Shown: positions 32,156 through 40,819 of the stretch, one piece after another | Layout: every line of letters begins with the position of its first letter | How positions within the stretch are numbered: position 1 is the stretch's first letter | DNA from: RGIG9379 sp031553005 | Lineage (GTDB): Bacteria > Bacteroidota > Bacteroidia > Bacteroidales > Paludibacteraceae | Reading direction: 5' to 3' | Length of the DNA: 64,000 nt | Assembly: GCA_031553005.1 (NCBI GenBank) | Contig: JAVBMA010000042.1 | Coordinates: 1 to 64,000 of the forward strand | Made by a program: the position numbers and the translations under genes | Notes under the pieces: generated by a model | What the model was told of the DNA's origin: nothing | Seen by the model: only the letters and a program-made list of their open reading frames with translations | Databases searched by the model: none

Positions 32156-32932
32156 ATGCGGTTTGAAATCAGATTAATAGACATAATAGATATAGTCTTA
32201 GTAGCATATCTGCTGTACAAGACATACAAAGTGCTTAGCGGCACTATTGCCATAAGAATTTTTATCGGGATCTTAACTTTCGTGGTAATCTGGCTTACTG
32301 TCACGTTCATTTTCCAGATGCAACTACTCGGAGCAATCATGAACCAGATTGTTAATGTAGGAGTCATCGGATTAATCGTGCTCTTTCAGGACGAAATAAG
32401 GCAGTTCTTGACCAGAATCGGATCCCGGAATAATTTCATCATGCGCTTTTTTGGAAAAATATTTTCTTCTGAGAAAGACGAAATTGTCGATAGCGAAATC
32501 ATGCAGATTGTAATTGCGTGTAAAAATATGGCTAAAGAAAAGATCGGAGCATTAATCATTATCAAACGGGAAATGAACCTGAACAGCATAGAAATCACAG
32601 GTGATATGATCAACGCAAACATAAATTCCAGGCTGATCGAAAATATCTTTTTCAAAAACTCGCCTTTACACGACGGAGCAATGGTCATTGCCAACAATAA
32701 AATTACATCCGTAGGTTGTATACTTCCGGTAACCCATAGCCTTAATATTCCTAAAGAACTGGGATTGCGTCACCGGGCGGCACTTGGAATATCTGAAAAA
32801 ACAGATGCCAAGGCTATTATTATATCCGAAGAAACAGGAAGAATATCCGTAGCCGAAAAAGGGCGCTTCAAACTGAATCTTACGCCGGAAGACCTGGAAA
32901 CAATTCTCTCCACTAATACTAATAATGAATGA
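32156..32932 (+). CDS. dacA: Diadenylate cyclase (CdaA/DacA type)
   Basis: Makes the second messenger cyclic di-AMP from two ATP. The 258-aa protein has three N-terminal membrane helices (IIDIVLVAYLLYKTY, IAIRIFIGILTFVVIWLTVT, MNQIVNVGVIGLIVLFQDEI) and a DAC domain with PLHDGAMVIANNKITSVGCI (the DGA nucleotide-binding motif) and LGLRHRAALGISEKTDAKAI (the RHR motif). ATG 32156. Its stop overlaps the ATPase start by 4 bp (ATGA), so the two are translationally coupled. The usual CdaA partner CdaR is not next to it. Confidence 0.95.
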   Translation: MRFEIRLIDIIDIVLVAYLLYKTYKVLSGTIAIRIFIGILTFVVIWLTVTFIFQMQLLGAIMNQIVNVGVIGLIVLFQDEIRQFLTRIGSRNNFIMRFFGKIFSSEKDEIVDSEIMQIVIACKNMAKEKIGALIIIKREMNLNSIEITGDMINANINSRLIENIFFKNSPLHDGAMVIANNKITSVGCILPVTHSLNIPKELGLRHRAALGISEKTDAKAIIISEETGRISVAEKGRFKLNLTPEDLETILSTNTNNE

Positions 32933-33579
32933 TCAGAGCATCCAATATAAATAAAAGTTTCGGAGAACTTCAGGTATTGAAAAATGTCTGTCTGGAGATT
33001 AATCAAGGAGAAATTGTATCTATCATAGGTCCTAGCGGAGCAGGAAAAACTACCTTGTTGCAAATTATCGGGACTTTAGATAAACCGGATTCCGGAGATA
33101 TAGCAATTAATCAGACACTTGTTTTTAATTTACCGGAAAGGCAACTCTCTACATTCCGGAATCAACACATCGGATTCGTATTTCAATTTCACCAGCTTTT
33201 GCCTGAATTCAGCGCATTGGAAAATATAATGATCCCCGGACTTATTGCCAAAAAGAGTAAAGAGGAAGTAGAAGCCCGGGCAATGGAATTGCTTTCTTTT
33301 TTAAATATTGCTGACCGTGCCCAGCATAAACCCAACCAACTGTCGGGAGGAGAAAAACAACGGGTCGCAGTTGCAAGGGCGTTAATAAACAATCCGGATG
33401 TTATTTTAGCCGACGAACCTTCCGGAAGCCTCGATTCAAAAAACAAAGAAGAATTACACCGATTATTTTTCGAATTACGGGATAAATTTAATCAAACATT
33501 AGTTATTGTTACTCATGACAAAGAATTTGCATCTATTTCCGATCGGATTATCAGGATGCAGGATGGAGTTATAATTTAA
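32929..33579 (+). CDS. lolD: ABC transporter ATP-binding protein (LolD/MacB-type)
   Basis: A 216-aa ATPase with Walker A GPSGAGKTTLLQ, the Q-loop HIGFVFQFHQLLPEFSALEN, the signature LSGGEKQRVAVARAL, Walker B DVILADEPSGSLD and the H-loop IVTHD. The short length and the FVFQFHQLLPEFSALENIMIP stretch place it in the LolD/FtsE/MacB group, which releases lipoproteins or drives transmembrane signalling. The LolE-like permease of the window is at 50217, not adjacent, so pairing is plausible but unproven. Coupled to dacA by a 4-bp overlap. Confidence 0.82.
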   Translation: MIRASNINKSFGELQVLKNVCLEINQGEIVSIIGPSGAGKTTLLQIIGTLDKPDSGDIAINQTLVFNLPERQLSTFRNQHIGFVFQFHQLLPEFSALENIMIPGLIAKKSKEEVEARAMELLSFLNIADRAQHKPNQLSGGEKQRVAVARALINNPDVILADEPSGSLDSKNKEELHRLFFELRDKFNQTLVIVTHDKEFASISDRIIRMQDGVII

Positions 33580-33662
33580 CTCAGAATATAAAAAGACCTC
33601 CTAAACAAAAGTTAATTATCACCAACGAGCAAGATGTTTTTAATAAAATATTAATTTTTTAA

Positions 33663-33670
33663 TAACTTTG
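33663..33670 (+). promoter_or_regulatory. Putative -7 element upstream of the DNRLRE/T9SS gene
   Basis: taactttg matches TAnnTTTG, 30 bp before the start codon at 33701. Confidence 0.5.
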
Positions 33671-33700
33671 TAAATTATTAATACTTTAATTTTAACCGTA

Positions 33701-35008
33701 ATGAAAAATGTATGCATACTGCTAACTATCATGTTTTGTAGCAGCGTTTTTAGCCAGACACAAACAAAAACCGTAACATTTAAACCAGACCCAACAATTG
33801 CTCAGGATGCGGCTATTTTGACGACTAATGGCTGTATTTTGAATGGAAATCCGGCGACTGCAGCTGATTTAAACTATAGTCATTATCCCGAAGTCCTTGC
33901 AGCATCATGGTCTTTTAACGCCATTGGTTGTTCGTCAGGAACATTACGTTCACTATTCAGGTTTGACGAATTATCAACAATCCCTAAAAATGCAGTAGTT
34001 ACAAGTGCGGAACTGAAACTATATGGAGTATCATCCAGTCCTGATATTGGCGTAGGAAATTCATATTATCCCGGAAGTCCGTATAACTCTTCAGGATCAA
34101 ATCAGTCTTCTATTCAAAAAATAACCAGTGATTGGGATGAAGAAACTGTAACATGGAATACTCAGCCGACAACAACTACAACCAACCAAATAACAGTTTC
34201 GAAAACAACATCTCAATGGAACGAAAATTTCACAGACAATTCAGAAAACCTAGTTGCAATGGTTCAAGAGATGGTAAATGATCCGGAAACGAATTTCGGG
34301 TTTATGATAAAATTGGATACGGAAGTTCTATACCGATCAGTATTATTTGCATCAAGCAACCATAGTAATCCCGATTTATGGCCGGAATTAACTGTCACTT
34401 ACGAATATGAATCATCGTGCCCTTGTGAAGCAAACTTTTCTTATATGGTAAATACAGTTGAGCCGAACAGCTATTTCTTTATGGCATCAAATCCTGCAGT
34501 TACTCATGAATGGACAGTTGACGGAGTTAACGTATCAAACACAAGTTCTTTCTCATATCTCTTTCCGGAAGGAAATCATAAAGTTTGCTACACCAGAGAT
34601 TCAGGAAATAATAAATGTGAGAAATGTATTACACTTTGCGTAGGAGAAAGCAGGTTCCCTAAAAAAGAGAAAAAAAGAAATACAAATGTACAACACGGAA
34701 GATCCCACTCAAGTGATAAACATGGAGAAACTCTTGATAAAGATATATCTGCAGAAAGTAACAAAATTACAGTTTATCCAAACCCAACGAATACGGAATG
34801 GAATGCTGAGATAGTTAGTAATATATCAGAAAAAATCACTATCTCCATATTTGATATGACTGGAAAATTAGTTTATAGTGATGTGCTGGAGATTATCACA
34901 GGAAAAAATTCCTTAAAAATTGAATCCAGAAATTTACAAGCAGGAAGCTATATAGCAGAAATAAAAGGTAATGATATAAATTTCAAAGAAGTATTGATTA
35001 AATATTAA
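33701..35008 (+). CDS. Secreted DNRLRE-domain protein with T9SS sorting domain
   Basis: A 435-aa exported protein. Signal peptide MKNVCILLTIMFCSSVFSQ. Residues about 25-235 form a DNRLRE-type beta domain (TVTFKPDPTIAQDAAILTTN, LRSLFRFDELSTIPKNAVVT, AELKLYGVSS, SSIQKITSDWDEETVTWNTQ, NFGFMIKL, SNPDLWPELTVTYE), usual in secreted surface or matrix proteins. A PKD-like stretch (SNPAVTHEWTVDGVNVS, SYLFPEGNHKVCYTRDSGNN) comes next, then a lysine-rich linker and a type-A T9SS tail (ITVYPNPTNTEWNAEIVSNI, GKLVYSDVLE, LQAGSYIAEIKGNDINFKEV). No enzymatic domain is seen; it could be an adhesin or matrix protein. Confidence 0.85.
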   Translation: MKNVCILLTIMFCSSVFSQTQTKTVTFKPDPTIAQDAAILTTNGCILNGNPATAADLNYSHYPEVLAASWSFNAIGCSSGTLRSLFRFDELSTIPKNAVVTSAELKLYGVSSSPDIGVGNSYYPGSPYNSSGSNQSSIQKITSDWDEETVTWNTQPTTTTTNQITVSKTTSQWNENFTDNSENLVAMVQEMVNDPETNFGFMIKLDTEVLYRSVLFASSNHSNPDLWPELTVTYEYESSCPCEANFSYMVNTVEPNSYFFMASNPAVTHEWTVDGVNVSNTSSFSYLFPEGNHKVCYTRDSGNNKCEKCITLCVGESRFPKKEKKRNTNVQHGRSHSSDKHGETLDKDISAESNKITVYPNPTNTEWNAEIVSNISEKITISIFDMTGKLVYSDVLEIITGKNSLKIESRNLQAGSYIAEIKGNDINFKEVLIKY

Positions 35009-35105
35009 AAAATATCATATCCCATTATTATCCGGATTTTAGATTACTTATATTCAATTACAAGATTTATTTTGTAATATTGCCGGACAAATAGAGGTTA
35101 AAATA

Positions 35106-35146
35106 ACAAAGTGCTATTGTAACAATATTTATCAATAGCACTTTGT
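35106..35146 (+). terminator. Stem-loop after the DNRLRE/T9SS gene
   Basis: acaaagtgctattg (35106-35119) pairs perfectly over 14 bp with caatagcactttgt (35133-35146); followed by tcatttattttc, a poor but T-rich tail. It includes the TTG that would otherwise extend the next gene, which supports ATG 35164 as its start. Confidence 0.65.
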
Positions 35147-35163
35147 TCATTTATTTTCAGGAA

Positions 35164-36300
35164 ATGCTATACACCAATATTACCCATTTTAAAGGTTTAA
35201 ATGCACTGCGCTTTTTTGCTGCGTATCTTGTAGTTCTGCATCATGCAGAAACAATCCGTCAGAAATACGGATTATTCAACATTAAAGCATATTCATTTTT
35301 CAATAATGGGAGCATTGCCGTTACCTTCTTTTTCGTACTAAGCGGCTTTTTAATCAGCTATCTATTACTTAAAGAAGAGCATTTCACAAAAAAAATAAGT
35401 ATAAAAAATTTTTATATAAAAAGAGTTTTAAGAATTTGGCCTCTCTACTATTTGCTCGTTTTCATCGGATTGGTAGTTGTTCCTTTCTTTATTCAGAAAA
35501 TCGGATATAATTACGAAATGCCTTACAATTTCAAAGAAGTAATTTTATATTTCGTATTCTTTTGTCCTTTCTTAGTAAATATTCTATTCGGTCATCATCT
35601 CTTAGAGCCCTTATGGTCTATCGGCGTTGAAGAAATCTTTTATCTTATTTGGGCGCCTGTTTTGAAGTTTTTCAAGAAATATATTTTAATAATCCTGATT
35701 GGCATAATCCTGTTAAAAATCACTGCCTCATCAATTTTCTACTTTGGAGGAATAGAGAATATCTATACCAAAGTTATTTCCATGTTGAAATTTGAAGCGA
35801 TGGCAATCGGAGGTTTGGGAGCATATTTTATTTTCAACAGAAAAAAAGAGATTTGCAAATCAATGTTTTTCTCAAAACTTACCCAAAGCATTATAATCAT
35901 TTTCTTATTAATGTATCTCTTTGCATCTAACTTCCTTAGCGAAAACACATTGTTTTTTAGAATATTATTCAAAACACCGGTTTTATCCGATTATCTGTTA
36001 ATGCTTTCCTTTATTTGGCTTATCATCAATATATCTTTAAATAAATTCTCTTTTATTAGCCTGAATAATAAAACATTAGACTATTTCGGAGAAATTTCTT
36101 ACGGAATCTACATGTATCACATGATAATTATCTTTTCAGTCGTTTTAATACTTAAAAATTTCCTTAACAATTTGGATAACACAATTTCAACCATTATCTT
36201 TTATTCTATTGTAACCACATTAGTCCTATTCGTTTCATTCCTATCCAAAACGATATTTGAAAATTATTTTTTAAACCTAAAAAAGAAGTTTAATTCATAA
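35164..36300 (+). CDS. OafA/YrhL-like membrane acyltransferase (acyltransferase-3 family)
   Basis: A 378-aa integral membrane protein with about ten hydrophobic segments. The N-terminus, ITHFKGLNALRFFAAYLVVL followed by HHAE, is the acyltransferase-3 signature (L-x-RFxA, then HH), and FFVLSGFLISYLLLKEE and IKNFYIKRVLRIWPLYYLLV also fit. LEPLWSIGVEEIFYLIWAPV is the WSL-xVEE motif. Such proteins move acetyl or other short acyl groups onto O-antigen, capsule or other extracytoplasmic glycans. ATG 35164 is chosen since the upstream frame lies in a hairpin. The acceptor cannot be inferred; no glycan cluster is adjacent. Confidence 0.88.
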   Translation: MLYTNITHFKGLNALRFFAAYLVVLHHAETIRQKYGLFNIKAYSFFNNGSIAVTFFFVLSGFLISYLLLKEEHFTKKISIKNFYIKRVLRIWPLYYLLVFIGLVVVPFFIQKIGYNYEMPYNFKEVILYFVFFCPFLVNILFGHHLLEPLWSIGVEEIFYLIWAPVLKFFKKYILIILIGIILLKITASSIFYFGGIENIYTKVISMLKFEAMAIGGLGAYFIFNRKKEICKSMFFSKLTQSIIIIFLLMYLFASNFLSENTLFFRILFKTPVLSDYLLMLSFIWLIINISLNKFSFISLNNKTLDYFGEISYGIYMYHMIIIFSVVLILKNFLNNLDNTISTIIFYSIVTTLVLFVSFLSKTIFENYFLNLKKKFNS

Positions 36301-36581
36301 AATCTTGGGAATTAAAACACATATCTCTTTCATTTACAATCGCATAATCTTAGCAGAGGATTGAATAATAATTTTAATCAAAAAAAATCGTTTTAATAAA
36401 GTACGAAATCATTTTTTCTGACCATAAAATCATTTTTCATTCCACAAAACAACGAATCACAAGCGAATTGACTTCTGCTGCATCTCATTATCTAAGAAAA
36501 ACATATAAATAAACATTGAAAATTAGGACATAAATAATTAAATTTGTATTTAATTAAAAATTTCAAAATCAGTAGAAAATT
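36301..36581. other. AT-rich gap upstream of the DUF4197 gene
   Basis: About 280 bp of AT-rich DNA with scattered A and T runs (aaaaaaatcg near 36384). I see no gene, repeat or clear promoter. Confidence 0.35.
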
Positions 36582-37439
36582 ATGATGGCAACAACACTAA
36601 AAAAACACTCACATAAAATTTTAACACTTTGTCTAACCGCCTTTTTCTGCTTCGGATGCTCGGAAGATTTATTTAACGGAGATAATCAAACCGTTAACGG
36701 ATTGAAAGAAGCGCTAAGAGTCGGGACAAATAATGCAACCTCTATGTTGGGCAAAGAAGATGGCTACCTAAAAGACGAAGCCATAAAAATCCTTTTGCCG
36801 GAAAAAGCTCAAACCACATTTAAAGTAATAAATGCAATATCCAGCAATTCAGCAATACAAAGTGCAGTAAAAGCTTTTGGTGTTGACTTAACTGCCGATT
36901 TACAAACTACATTGGAAACAGCTTTTAACAGGGCTGCCGAACAAGCTGCTCCAGAGGCAGCGGGTATATTTGTCTCTGCAATCAGTAATATGTCAATATC
37001 CGATGGGAAAGATATCCTATTTAGTTCTAACAATGAAGCCGCAACAGGTTATCTGAAAACAAATACTTACTCCGGATTACAAACTGCTTTTAACCCGATT
37101 ATCAACGAATCGATGAAAAATGTAAATGTAACAATCGGCAGTACTCAATATAACACTCTTGATGCATGGAAATTCTTTGCCCAACAAAACAATAAATTGT
37201 CAAATGCTATTTCAGGCAATGCTACAATAAAATTGCTGATATCAGCATTACCTACAGAACAAAAAAACACAATTAATTCAATACAACATGTAGAAGAAGA
37301 CTTAGGTAATCACGTGGTAGGAGAAGCATTAAACGGAATTTTTACAAAAATAGGTGCGGAAGAATACAAAATCAGGACAGATGCTTCGGCTCGTGTGAAT
37401 GATTTGTTGAAAAATGTATTCGGACAACTGGACAAATAA
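36582..37439 (+). CDS. DUF4197 lipoprotein
   Basis: A 285-aa lipoprotein with an N-terminal signal (HKILTLCLTAFFCFGCSED; lipobox Cys about residue 25) followed by the DUF4197 core: VNGLKEALRVGTNNATSMLG, KEDGYLKDEAIKILLPEKAQ, AFNRAAEQAAPEAAGIFVSA, ISNMSISDGKDILFSSNNEA and KTNTYSGLQTAFNPIINES. The repeated GL-x-A/ATSML pattern and FNRAAE are family marks. The function of DUF4197 is unknown; helical, periplasmic or surface-facing. ATG ATG at 36582. comF begins 11 bp after the stop on the same strand, so they are probably co-transcribed. Confidence 0.86.
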   Translation: MMATTLKKHSHKILTLCLTAFFCFGCSEDLFNGDNQTVNGLKEALRVGTNNATSMLGKEDGYLKDEAIKILLPEKAQTTFKVINAISSNSAIQSAVKAFGVDLTADLQTTLETAFNRAAEQAAPEAAGIFVSAISNMSISDGKDILFSSNNEAATGYLKTNTYSGLQTAFNPIINESMKNVNVTIGSTQYNTLDAWKFFAQQNNKLSNAISGNATIKLLISALPTEQKNTINSIQHVEEDLGNHVVGEALNGIFTKIGAEEYKIRTDASARVNDLLKNVFGQLDK

Positions 37440-37449
37440 TAAAGTAAAA

Positions 37450-38157
37450 ATGCGGTTCTCTAAAATTCCCTTAGCTGACTTTCTATGGGATTTTATCGGA
37501 CTATTTTACCCTAATCTTTGCGTTGGGTGTCAAAAAAGCCTACGTAAAAATGAAAAACAATTGTGCTTACATTGCCTGATGCAATTGCCGCGAACCAATT
37601 ATCATCAGATAAAAAACAATGCCATAGAAAAAAGATTCTACGGGAAAGCTGAAATTCAATATGCATCTACATTTCTGTATTTTGAGAAAGAGATTATTAC
37701 TCAAAAGCTATTACACGAGATAAAATACAAAGGAAAGAAAGAGTTGGGCGAACAATTAGGAGCCTTATTCGGCTCGCAATTGGCAAAAAGCCATTTTAAA
37801 GAAATAGATGCAATTATTCCCGTCCCTTTACATCCGAATAAACTTCGTGCCCGAGGATACAACCAAAGCGAATGGATTGCAAAAGGAATTGCACGAACAA
37901 TGCAAAAACCTTTGATAGATAATGTTTTAAAACGTATTATTGAAAATCCTACACAAACAAGAAAAGGGGTATATGAAAGATGGGAAAACACACATGGAAT
38001 TTTCGAGCCGGAAAATACAGCCCTTATCGAGCATAAACATTTACTTCTGGTAGATGATGTATTAACTACAGGCTCTACGCTTGAAGCCTGCATTGCTCCA
38101 TTAGCGAAAATTCAGGGAGTAAAAATCAGTATAGCGGCTTTAGCCGCAGCTATTTAA
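37450..38157 (+). CDS. comF: ComF-family phosphoribosyltransferase-like protein
   Basis: A 235-aa protein with four cysteines near the N-terminus (YPNLCVGCQKSLR and LCLHCLMQLPRTNYH, a zinc-ribbon-like arrangement) and a phosphoribosyltransferase fold: the substrate segment PVPLHPNKLRARGYNQSEWI and the PRPP-binding loop LLLVDDVLTTGSTLEACIAP. ATG 37450 is used (an upstream in-frame TTG/ATG at 37414 lies inside the preceding gene). ComF proteins take part in DNA uptake in some bacteria; dprA, also in this window, is another transformation gene. The two small lipoproteins on either side are not obvious partners. Confidence 0.9.
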   Translation: MRFSKIPLADFLWDFIGLFYPNLCVGCQKSLRKNEKQLCLHCLMQLPRTNYHQIKNNAIEKRFYGKAEIQYASTFLYFEKEIITQKLLHEIKYKGKKELGEQLGALFGSQLAKSHFKEIDAIIPVPLHPNKLRARGYNQSEWIAKGIARTMQKPLIDNVLKRIIENPTQTRKGVYERWENTHGIFEPENTALIEHKHLLLVDDVLTTGSTLEACIAPLAKIQGVKISIAALAAAI

Positions 38158-38182
38158 TATCAATCACTTAATAATAAAAATT

Positions 38183-38539
38183 ATGAATGCAAAACTTTTA
38201 TCACTTCTATTTGTCCTTTTCTTAGGAATCGGATTCTCCTCTTGTTCCAAAGATAGCGACCCAAGCAGTTACGACTCCGGAAAAAGCCAAGGTGAAAAAT
38301 TCCGTACTGCTGTTAGTAGTATATCGGGCGGTAACCTATTAAGTGTTGTTGAAATTTGCTATAAATACAAACAAAATTCTTCCGATGCCGATTGGAAAAA
38401 GGGATTTCTTGGTGGAGCTACCAACTTTGACGAAAGCAAATACTCTGGATTAGAAAGTCTTTTAAATCAAGATATTGATATGAGCAATATATCCGATATT
38501 ACTACCACTTTGAGAAATTTATTGAACTTAAATGCATAA
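38183..38539 (+). CDS. Small lipoprotein, no family recognised
   Basis: A 118-aa protein with signal and lipobox LFLGIGFSSCSKDSD (Cys about residue 21) and a soluble part rich in Ser, Gly and Asp (SSYDSGKSQGEKFRTAVSSI, SGGNLLSVVEICYKYKQNSS, KKGFLGGATNFDESKYSGLE). I do not recognise it. It follows comF by 25 bp on the same strand and is followed by parE 37 bp later. The parE promoter lies across its last codons, so it may be the end of the DUF4197-comF unit. Exported and membrane-anchored is the only firm statement. Confidence 0.68.
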   Translation: MNAKLLSLLFVLFLGIGFSSCSKDSDPSSYDSGKSQGEKFRTAVSSISGGNLLSVVEICYKYKQNSSDADWKKGFLGGATNFDESKYSGLESLLNQDIDMSNISDITTTLRNLLNLNA

Positions 38540-38553
38540 ATTTTATATCTTTG
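38522..38553 (+). promoter_or_regulatory. parE promoter (-33 and -7)
   Basis: TTG at 38522-38524 and tatctttg at 38546-38553, separated by 21 bp, a full match to the Bacteroidetes sigma-ABfr consensus. Its start point would be about 38560, 16 nt before ATG 38576. It overlaps the end of the upstream lipoprotein gene. Confidence 0.72.
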
Positions 38554-38575
38554 CGAAAAGAGATTAAAATAGTTT

Positions 38576-40474
38576 ATGGATGAATTAGAGTTGGACATCG
38601 AACAGCAGAACGATAATTACGGAGATGAGAACATTGTACATATTGAAGGATTGGCACACGTCCGTTTGCGTCCCGGAATGTATATTGGAAAATTAGGTGA
38701 TGGTTCGCATACTGATGATGGAGTATATGTTCTTCTAAAAGAAGTATTAGATAATAGCATTGATGAATTCCGGATGGGAAAGGGAAAGCAAATTGACATT
38801 TCCCTCTCCAATGGGGTCTTTACCATTCGCGACTATGGCCGTGGAATTCCACTTGGAAAAATGGTAGAAGCCATTTCTATTATGAATACCGGAGGAAAAT
38901 ACGACTCTAAAGCTTTTAAAAAATCCGTAGGTCTGAATGGTGTCGGAACAAAAGCCGTTAATGCTCTATCCGAACAATTCATTGTTCAAAGTTTCCGGGA
39001 TGGAGAAACCCGCATTGCAGAATTCAGCAAAGGGGAAATTATCAGCGATTCCGGCATTATTGCGGGAGAAGGAAGCAATGGAACTATGGTTTGCTTTAAA
39101 CCGGACAACACGCTCTTTCAAAATTATAGCTACCGGGAAGAATTCATCGAAGATATGCTTCGGAATTACACATACCTGAATACCGGGCTAACAATTATTT
39201 TCAACGGAAAAAAATTCATCTCGAAAAACGGACTCTCCGATTTGCTCAATGAAAAGATGACTATGGAACCAATATATCCGGTCATTCATTTAAAAGGCGA
39301 AGACATCGAAATTGCATTTACCCACTGTGAGCAATACGGAGAAGAATATTACTCTTTCGTAAACGGTCAGCACACTACTCAAGGAGGTACGCACCAAGCG
39401 GCTTACAGGGAAGCGATCGGGCGGACAATCAAGGAATACTACAACAAAAACATGGAGTTGGTAGATATCCGGTCGGGTATCGTTGCCTCAATCGCGATCA
39501 ATGTTGAAGAGCCGGTTTTTGAAAGCCAGACCAAAACAAAACTCGGTTCACGCGATATAGATCCGAAAAGCGGAATATCAGTCAATAAATTTGTCAACGA
39601 CTTCGTTAAAAAAGAACTCGACAACTATTTTCATAAAAATCCGGTCACTTCCGACATTCTGCTAAAAAAAATACAGGATGCCGAAAAAGAGAGAAAAGCA
39701 ATAGCCGGAGTAACCAAAGCCGCCCGTGAACGTGCAAAAAAGGTAAACCTGCATAACCGGAAATTACGAGATTGCCGTGCCCATTACAACGATGTAAAAG
39801 GAGATAAGCAAAAAGAATCATCTATTTTTATAACGGAGGGAGACTCTGCAAGCGGATCAATCACAAAAAGCCGGGACGTAAACACACAAGCGGTTTTTAG
39901 TTTGCGGGGAAAACCGCTAAACTGTTTCGGGTTAACACGTAAAGTGGTATATGAGAACGAAGAGTTTAATCTACTGCAAGCGGCACTAAATATAGAAGAA
40001 GGAATGGAAGGCTTGCGTTACAATAAAGTAATCATTGCTACTGATGCCGATGTCGATGGTATGCATATTCGTTTACTGTTGCTCACCTTTTTCCTACAAT
40101 TTTTCCCTGATTTAGTAAAAAAAGGACACGTTCATATTCTTCAAACACCATTATTTAGGGTAAGGGATAAAAAACAAACATTCTATTGTTATACGGAAGA
40201 AGAGCGGCTCAATGCAATCAACCTGCTTGGTGCAAAAGCTGAAATTACCCGATTTAAAGGATTAGGAGAGATTTCTCCGGACGAGTTTAAACATTTCATA
40301 GGAAAAGATATCCGGCTGGATCAAGTTTCATTAAGGAAAGAAGATGCTGTCAATGCTTTGCTCGATTTCTACATGGGAAAAAACACCCCGGAACGGCAAC
40401 TATTTATCATTGATAATCTGGTAATCGAAGAGGACTTGGAAAAAATGGAGAGTGAAAAACAGAAAGCCGGGTAA
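38576..40474 (+). CDS. parE: DNA topoisomerase IV subunit B
   Basis: ATPase subunit of the type II topoisomerase that unlinks daughter chromosomes. The 632-aa protein has a GHKL ATP-binding domain (VLLKEVLDNSIDEFRMG, TIRDYGRGIPLG, VGLNGVGTKAVNALS), a transducer with GGTHQAAYREAIGRTIKEYY, and a TOPRIM domain (IFITEGDSASGSITKSRDVN, IIATDADVDGMHIRLLLLTF). The C-terminal RFKGLGEISPDEFKHFIG and PERQLFIIDNLVIEEDLE are of the ParE rather than GyrB type (GyrB carries about 160 extra residues in some groups). No parC follows directly; a tRNA gene does. Confidence 0.93.
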   Translation: MDELELDIEQQNDNYGDENIVHIEGLAHVRLRPGMYIGKLGDGSHTDDGVYVLLKEVLDNSIDEFRMGKGKQIDISLSNGVFTIRDYGRGIPLGKMVEAISIMNTGGKYDSKAFKKSVGLNGVGTKAVNALSEQFIVQSFRDGETRIAEFSKGEIISDSGIIAGEGSNGTMVCFKPDNTLFQNYSYREEFIEDMLRNYTYLNTGLTIIFNGKKFISKNGLSDLLNEKMTMEPIYPVIHLKGEDIEIAFTHCEQYGEEYYSFVNGQHTTQGGTHQAAYREAIGRTIKEYYNKNMELVDIRSGIVASIAINVEEPVFESQTKTKLGSRDIDPKSGISVNKFVNDFVKKELDNYFHKNPVTSDILLKKIQDAEKERKAIAGVTKAARERAKKVNLHNRKLRDCRAHYNDVKGDKQKESSIFITEGDSASGSITKSRDVNTQAVFSLRGKPLNCFGLTRKVVYENEEFNLLQAALNIEEGMEGLRYNKVIIATDADVDGMHIRLLLLTFFLQFFPDLVKKGHVHILQTPLFRVRDKKQTFYCYTEEERLNAINLLGAKAEITRFKGLGEISPDEFKHFIGKDIRLDQVSLRKEDAVNALLDFYMGKNTPERQLFIIDNLVIEEDLEKMESEKQKAG

Positions 40475-40530
40475 TAATTTACCTGCAAAGTATTCTATTT
40501 TCAAAAGTCATAAAAAAAACAGCCAAAATA

Positions 40531-40563
40531 TTTGGAGAATAATCGAAATACTCCGTATATTTG
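40531..40563 (+). promoter_or_regulatory. tRNA-Pro promoter (-33 and -7)
   Basis: TTTG at 40531-40534 and tatatttg at 40556-40563, 21 bp apart, a full consensus match. Transcription would start at about 40570, 10 nt before the tRNA. Confidence 0.75.
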
Positions 40564-40579
40564 CAGCGCATTTAAGGAA

Positions 40580-40654
40580 CGAGGTGTAGCGCAGTCCGGT
40601 TAGCGCATCTGGTTTGGGACCAGAGGGTCGGGGGTTCGAATCCCTCTACCTCGA
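40580..40654 (+). tRNA. tRNA-Pro (anticodon TGG)
   Basis: A 75-nt cloverleaf: acceptor cgaggtg pairs with tacctcg at the 3' end (one G-T pair), D arm around gcgcagtccggttagcgc, anticodon stem ctggt/accag with loop around ttTGGga, T arm gggggttcgaatcccc. Discriminator A at 40654; CCA is not encoded. Confidence 0.94.
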
Positions 40655-40658
40655 CAAC

Positions 40659-40690
40659 AGCAGAAAATTAATTAGTTTTCTGCTTTTTTT
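40659..40690 (+). terminator. Terminator after tRNA-Pro
   Basis: agcagaaaa (40659-40667) pairs with ttttctgct (40676-40684), followed by a run of T to 40690. Confidence 0.88.
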
Positions 40691-40819
40691 ATTTGTAAAA
40701 TTTTAAAATCAGCCTTTATAAAAAACAGAAAAAGGAATTCGAAGAATATTTATAAATGCAGAGCAAATTCAATTCATTTTTTTCATAGATTTATCTATTA
40801 TAATTAAATCAAGTTATTT

